Below are positions 57,955 to 64,000 of a DNA stretch of 64,000 nt, piece after piece (position 1 is the first letter of the stretch; every line of letters begins with the position of its first letter). The DNA lies in contig NC_065571.1 in assembly GCF_937616625.2 (NCBI RefSeq), forward strand, positions 8,930,501 to 8,994,500, in the 5' to 3' direction. Made by a program: the position numbers and the translations under genes. The DNA is from Mercurialis annua. Lineage: Eukaryota; Streptophyta; Magnoliopsida; Malpighiales; Euphorbiaceae. The notes under the pieces were generated by a model. It saw only the letters and a program-made list of their open reading frames with translations, did no database searches and had not been told where the DNA came from.

Positions 57955-60540
57955 TGAAATTCACTTAAGAATACCTGCAGCTTTATTAATACTATCACCA
58001 TCCACATTTAAACCGATGATATCACTCATTTGAAAATTGATACAAAGACCAGAGATGATCTAAAAACAACAAAAATTTACGAGTAAGTTCCTAACCATAT
58101 CTGTATTACTCGGGAGAAATAAAAGTGTATCATTCGCAAACTGCAATAGAGAAATGGAATGATGGTAACCGTCGATAAAAATATCTTCAAAAAAACTCAA
58201 GGTTTTAGCTTTGCCTATAAGAATTTTAAATCCTTCATCCGCAATGACAAAGAAAATCGGAGAAAGAGGATCACATTGACGCACACCCTTTTCCATAAAA
58301 AAATTGCATGAAGGACTCCCATTAATAAGAACATATAACTGAGATGAGCTAAATAAAGAAGAAATCCACTGGAGCCATTTTCACGTCAAAACACATTTTA
58401 CCCATAATTTACAAGATAAGATTCCAAGAAACGCTATCAAACGCCTTATACAAAACAAGTTTGATAATAAAATTATGATCTTTTCCTCTAAGGGAGAGAT
58501 GCATAATTTCACATGCAATGGAATGGCAGTCATGAATGTTACGACCTTCGATGTAGAGGTAGCCATAGTTCATAACCCGACGGTTCCGGTTCAAAACTGC
58601 CGGATCGCGGTTCAAGAAAAGTGGAACCGGCCCGGAACAGTCTAAGAGACGGTTCCATGACGGTTTCGGTTCCGGTTTAGGATGGTTTAGAAAAAGTTGA
58701 AAATAAAATTAAAATTTAATTACTAAAAAATGTAATTTAAAAATAAAATAACTCACTGAGATAATATTACAATAAAATAATTTTTTGTTTGAAAATAAAA
58801 TATTAACAAAAAATTTAACAAAAACATATATAACATATATGTTATTGCAAAAATAAATACATTATATGATAACGATATAATATATATTTGTTATCAACGG
58901 GTCGACCCTTGAACTGTCGGTTTCAACCCGAAACCGCCGGTTCACGGTTCAACATATTTGGAATCGGCCTGGAACCGCCCTTTCTACGGTTCCGGGCCGG
59001 TTTTAGTCCGTTTCCGGATTTGACCGGTTCCAGACCGGGTTTGAACGGGCCGGTTCATGGGCTGACCCGGCCTATGGCCAGCTCTACTTTGATGAATCCA
59101 AACTGATTTTTAAAAGTAATGGCAGGTAAAAGAGGAGCCAATCGATTTGCCTAAAGCTTCAAAAGCACTTTAAAAATCCCGTTGATGAGACTGATAAGAT
59201 GGAAATCTTTTAATGTTATTAGCCTTTTTGAATTTTGGTAATAAAATAAAGGAAGCAGTGTTAAACTCTTTCAAAAAGTACCCAAGATGGTGGAAATTAG
59301 GAGCAAGTGCAGGAAATCATATTTTAAAAACATCCAAGCCCGTTTATAGAAACAACTATTGAAGTCGTCGGGTCCCGAGGCTTTTTTATCGTCATAGGTC
59401 ATTAAAGTAGAAAATATCTCGCCCGAGTTGAATAAAGACATGAGGCCAGCTGTTTGGTCAGAGTTAAGATGCTTGGAAGCTAAAGCGTTGAGCCTAAATT
59501 TGACTGATCTGTTCTAAATGAAAAGATTATGATAGTAAAAGTCGATACTTTTCTTAATATCATCAGGTAAATAATAGCTAATCTTATCCACAAATGTTTT
59601 GGCAATATAATTGTTCTTCGCGTGAATAGAAGCAGTTGTATGGAAAACGGAAGTGTTCTTATCGCCCATTAAACTCCATTTTAGGCGAGATTTATGAAGT
59701 CGCAACGACTCGAGCTACTTGGAAACAACTAAATGCTTAGTCTGAAATGTTGAAAGAGATGACTGATCGTCTTCTGTTAAAATTCTAGAGTCAGAAATGA
59801 CTTCAATATCAGTTACACGCTGATGGAAATTTTCCATAATGTTGTTCAAATCACCAAACATAGTGGTATTCCAAGATTTGATTAATTCTGGAAGCTCACG
59901 AAGCTTAATGGCCATGGAATAGTGAGCATAAAGAGATCACCAAGAGACCTCAACGAAAGAAGAAAACTCTCTATAAAACCACCACGCATTTATAGAACGG
60001 GAAGGACGAGGGCCCCAATCAACCTGGCTATGAGAGGAGAAGATAAGAAAAACATGATATGAGAAAGAACGAGCTAATGTTTCAAATGAATATTTAGCCA
60101 AATGTTGAAAGAAGAAGGAGTTATAAAGCATTTGTCAATTTTTGACTTGGAAATTCTGTTTTGCCACGTAAAAAAGTGCTCGTGAAGCGAAACCTCAAAT
60201 AAACCTGCAGAATTAATGAAGCTATAAAATTCAAGCACTGACGATGAAAAATGAAAATATGTTCGTAGTTTTTTTCATAGGATTGAAAATCTCATTGAAG
60301 TCCCCATAAAGAATGCACAATCTATCGCAAGAAAACTCTAGCATTAAATTCGTCCAAATGGCAAATCTCGCGATATGATAGTTAGGGGCATTGAAAAGAG
60401 TAAAATGAATTGAATTAAATAACCAATCAAAATCTCTTGAAACATGCCAACCCTCTAGAGGATTCAAGCGAAACCAAAAATTATAATAGGGGAGATTAAA
60501 GTATAGTTCCAAATACATGCCAAATCACCGGAGGAATCAA
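57955..60540 (-). pseudogene. Decayed LINE ORF2 relic, interrupted by a hAT element
   Basis: Minus-strand pieces of one LINE ORF2 lie in the proper order but with many stops and shifts. Endonuclease part: LYGDFNEIFNPMKK near 60290. Linker: WSLMGDKNTSVFHTTASIHA near 59650. RT: LISLINGIFKVLLKL near 59190; then IEGRNIHDCHSIA and KAFDSVSWNLIL near 58550-58420; then KGVRQCDPLSPIFFVIADEG and LQFANDTLLF near 58290-58110, where the FADD core is FAND. The hAT element at 58554-59086 sits exactly between GFI and IEGRN, so the LINE was continuous before that insertion. No RNase H part is evident. Confidence 0.85.
58554..59086. mobile_element. Non-autonomous hAT element, 533 bp, in the LINE relic
   Basis: Ends TAGAGGTAGCCATAG and CTATGGCCAGCTCTA are inverted repeats of the TAGAGCTGGCC-type hAT tip. 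The flanks CTTCGATG (58546-58553) and CTTTGATG (59087-59094) are an 8-base target duplication with one change. The interior is built of GGTTCCGG/CCGGTTC repeats near both ends around an AT-rich core, with no transposase. Confidence 0.8.
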
Positions 60541-61061
60541 GCGAATCCAAAAAAACAATAACCGAAATCCAAATAAGGCCTTATTTTTCTAACCATGAAG
60601 TCATTCGTATACTCTTGTTTTGTTTCAAATTGCTAAGCTATGCAAGAAAAAAAAAACAGAAACATATTTGCTTTCCTACATGATTCGCACTACCTCAACA
60701 ATTCTACGAAATAAAGTTAAGTGTACGAGACATAAAAATAGTGCTAACGTGACGAGAGATCAAATTTTAAGATTGAAGTCCCCCTTTTCTTGCTATTCGT
60801 TGAGATAAAATATTGACTATTTCCTTTTTCCGATCCATAGAAAACAGTCTCAATTGCACTCCTACTTTCCACGTTTTATATTTATTTTATTTTATTTTAT
60901 TTGAAAATATTTTTATTTAAAAATCAAAATAACAATAGTAATTTGATATAATTTTTTTGTTTGGTAGTTTATAACCAAACATGTCATAACCTTTTATTTT
61001 AAATTTAAATTAGCTATATAATATTTTATATTAGTAGTTTAAATATTAAAGATATTTGCGT

Positions 61062-61271
61062 CAGTGTTTTAGAAGCCGAACAAGCAAACAAACCGGTAAG
61101 GCTGTTGATTTTCGGTTTAATCAGTGCCACCGTTTGGGTGAAATTTTTCGAAATAAAAAAATATAGAATAGCAACAAATATTAGATTTGTCGCTAATTCT
61201 CATTATTCGGTTGACCAATAGTTCAATTACCGGCTTAATTACCCTCGCCCGGTCCGATTTTTAAAACACTG
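61062..61271. mobile_element. Non-autonomous hAT-like MITE, 210 bp
   Basis: Ends CAGTGTTTTAGAAGCCG and CCGATTTTTAAAACACTG are inverted repeats. The flanks ATTTGCGT (61054-61061) and ATTTGCGC (61272-61279) form an 8-base duplication with one change. It lies about 300 bases upstream of the NDUFAF2-like gene. Confidence 0.75.
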
Positions 61272-61565
61272 ATTTGCGCTATGTTTGTTTGTTTAGACAT
61301 TTGCACTAATTTGTGAAGTGAACTAAGTAAAGAAGAAAAATACATTAACAATGCCTAATTGTTTTGAAAATGTTTAATCTCACATAATCACAATGGCAGT
61401 CAGACAACCCGGGTCAGTTGAAACCCGACCCGTTCGAATTAACCGATTAAAAGAAATCCAGTACGATTACAAAAACACGACCATCAAATCGGATCAGTTT
61501 CATTTCCTGCAGTTTCTGTAATAATGGGTGTCAACTGAATTAATGAAAGAATTAGAGTAAAGAAG

Positions 61566-63794
61566 ATGTCAAAGATATTTAGAAGGGTTTCCGAATTCTT
61601 TAAAACCCGAAATCATGTGGGTCAAGACAAAGCAGGGAACCGCTATTTCACAAGAACAGAAGAGATTGATGGTATCAGTAAGTGGGTCTCTCTCCTTTTC
61701 TTTCAAAATTAAATTTGGGCTGTGTTCATTAATTTAATGTTAAATTTAATGTAGTTTGATACAATTCAGTGTGTTTATATGAATAAAATGAGATGAAGTT
61801 TCATTTTTTAACTGATTTAATAGCTCAGATTATAGTATGGAGTTGTTGCTTTAAAGCTTCAAGATGAGTTTGGTCACACTCTGAGATGTATTGTTTATGG
61901 ATTATTATAGTGCAATTTTACTTGTTGTGTTATAGAATAGAGAAGTTTGTCTATTTTTGGTCTTACAGTTCAGATTTTTAACTTATTATAGTGAAAGAGA
62001 AAAGATGGGTAGTCTTCAAAGGGGTCGAGGATGATCCAACCTCCATTCCAGGTAAGCTGTTCAAGATAATCCGTGTTTTTCGTGTTTAATATATTTCAGT
62101 TTCTTCGCATAGCGCATTTTGAACTTGTAATCACTGGTGTCTTGATGGAGCAAATTGCGATTTTTCTGATATACTCTACATTTACCTTAGTCCAAGCATA
62201 TCACATTATGAATTGTCGTTGAACTTAGAAAAAAATTAGGCCGACTTGACTATAATGTTTTGTTGTATGCACGTGAGATCTGTTTTATATACTAATGGTG
62301 CTCATAATTTGACTGCTGTAGTTGAATGGATTTGCTGGTTGAATGGGCAGCGTAAAAAGGCTCCTACTCCTGAGGTATTTTAGAAACACCATCCCTGTCT
62401 CTTTTCATGGACCGTTTATTTGGACTTATACGCACAAAACCAGTTAATATAAGAAGAACCCCCCTTCATAGCTGATGCAATTGTATTTGTCTGTGTCTAT
62501 GCTTTTTGTTTTAGCATTTCCATGTTATGAATGAAAGTTTGAGTTTTGAATGTGAATAAATTCGATGTGTGCATCCTCATGTATTTGTTTTTATTCTGAT
62601 GGTTCACATTATTTTTTATTCTACTTTCAGGAAATGATTGAACTTGAAGCAAGACGTGAGCTTGTAAGACAAAACATAGCTCGTATGTATTTATTTTCAC
62701 TGGACTCTTGTTTTTGTTTCAATACCTCCAATGTTTCTTCTTGATGACACATCATATATGGACATTTCTGTGATATGATGTATAATGTTTAAATCATTTT
62801 AGAGAGCTTTTTTGCATTAGTGAATGCAAAATATATTAAGTTTATATTTGCAAAAACATTGGCCAATAATGTGTACAGGAGTTTATCCCTATATCTAGGC
62901 ACACTAAGCTTGGTAGTGTCTTAGTTAACCTCAATTCCAAGGTCTTCAGTTCTATATGTTCTTTTATAAAATCTTATTGAAAGGCATCGATATGAGTCAC
63001 TGCTCATTATATTCATTTATGTCACTTTGTTAAGTTCGCAAGAAAGAAGAAGAGGAAAGGAGAGCTAGAGAAGGTGGTTCTCGCAAAGTCAGTAGCACTG
63101 GTCAGCTGCTAACCAAAAGATATGCTTTTTAACTGCTTTATTATGGTTTGGTAAAATGTGATACTTATTTCCCGTATGTATAGGTAAAGTTGGAGGTCCA
63201 GACTTGAAAAGTTTCATTCAACAGTTTCCCAGTGATTCAAAAGGTATTTGAATAATTTGCTGCAATACATGTATTGAAATGAATTTTGAAACCTATAAAA
63301 AATTTCATTGCATCAAAGAGACTTGCAAAAGTTTAAATTCTATATCAGTATACCGCACCAACATGTGCTTTACATTAACTTTTATATTCTGCAAGCATAA
63401 ATGTGAATTGCAGTATTAGTGAGTTTGAATGATAAATATGGTCAAGCAATGGCACGGGCACTTGAACATGATAAAATTGCTTGAAAAATTATCTCATTGC
63501 TATGGTTCCGCAGTAGATTCGCTTAATAAGTATTCTGCTGAAAGATCAGCTTTATTTTTTTTTGTTCTCATAGGTCTCAAGTTCAAGGAAGAATCAAAAG
63601 CAACAGACAGAGCAAGGTCAGTCATCTCAGCTCAATTTTGTCTAGTTTTTTGTGTTTGATAGATTTGAAGTGTGTTTACTTGCTTTGACATAATTAAGAG
63701 ATCATGTATCTACTAGTTAAGCATAAATCCCTCTCTGTTTTCGAACTAGCTTGAAGCCTGTGGTGGTTTTATTTTTGTTAGGCAGCTGATGTAG
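61566..63794 (+). CDS. NDUFAF2-like complex I assembly factor (B17.2L/mimitin family)
   Basis: Mitochondrial protein of the NDUFA12/B17.2 family (PF05071); NDUFAF2 members help assemble NADH:ubiquinone oxidoreductase. Exons: 61566-61677, 61992-62051, 62322-62374, 62631-62682, 63035-63100, 63184-63243, 63574-63616 and a proposed 63782-63794. All join in phase to 152 residues. Visible blocks: VGQDKAGNRYFTR at about 18-30; KEKRWVVFKG at 39-48; EWICWLNGQRKKAPTPEE at 59-76. A charged helical stretch (EEMIELEARRELVRQNIALRKKEEEERRARE) follows, then a low-complexity C-terminal part. The KEKRW and APTPEE blocks fit NDUFAF2 rather than the structural NDUFA12. The first seven exons are secure. The last, coding only four residues and a stop, rests on a good acceptor (TTTTATTTTTGTTAG) and is less certain. 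Confidence 0.88.
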
Positions 63795-64000
63795 TCAATA
63801 CTGTCGCTTAATTTTCTTGTTCCTTCGTTTCAAGATAAATATAGCGAATGAAAGGATGAATGACTAAAAATCTCTCTAATGTTTGAGTGTGTAACTTAAA
63901 AAAATAAAACACGATGACTCATTTGATATAGTATTATATTCGATGTTGTCCGGGACTATGTACTGTTTCTATCTATACATTTGTGGTTATGCCCGTGTGC

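Overview
This is nuclear DNA from a flowering plant, most likely a eudicot. It is strongly AT-rich, its genes are split by GT-AG introns, and it carries plant-specific families: CASP-like, S40/DUF584, a plastid ATP synthase gamma chain, and a GPPS/GGPPS small subunit. The spaces between genes are filled with plant transposon remains. I cannot name the species from sequence alone.

Nine host protein genes are supported; exon structures were read by hand from splice sites. From left to right: ATG8 (minus, 3908-5883, 5 exons); a CASP-like membrane protein (minus, 12885-13768, 3 exons); a GT31 beta-1,3-galactosyltransferase-like protein (minus, 15132-19106, 11 exons); a single-exon GPPS/GGPPS small subunit (plus, 30364-31281); an S40/DUF584 protein (minus, 42496-43110); a two-exon, 65-residue predicted membrane protein (minus, 50274-51100), whose start codon lies 11 bases after the stop codon of a plastid ATP synthase gamma chain gene (minus, 51112-52257); an uncharacterised 121-residue protein (minus, 55746-56111); and an NDUFAF2-like complex I assembly factor (plus, 61566-63794, 8 exons). 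They form no operon or shared pathway; this is ordinary plant gene spacing. The 65-residue gene beside the gamma chain is the exception.

The rest is mostly mobile DNA. 1-2921 holds an LTR, a minisatellite, a TIR element and an (AT)n run. 6027-8482, upstream of ATG8, holds two opposed Helitron-like copies forming a large inverted repeat, enclosed by a duplicated stretch of ATG8 upstream DNA. 20500-28240 is a nested LTR-retrotransposon graveyard: a 2.93 kb solo LTR with a 5-bp target duplication, nested palindromic MITEs, an inverted LTR fragment, and a reverse-transcriptase relic. Three SINE-like insertions have perfect 15-17 bp target duplications (14282, 28537, 31647). A nearly intact 6.06 kb LINE (32313-38368) is flanked by a perfect 16-bp duplication. 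38511-41085 and 44386-45665 are dense with MITEs. 57955-60540 is a decayed LINE carrying a hAT insertion.

The items most worth a second look are the small membrane-protein gene abutting the gamma chain gene, the gamma chain with one regulatory cysteine replaced, and the very recent LINE whose two reading-frame breaks are both single-base changes.
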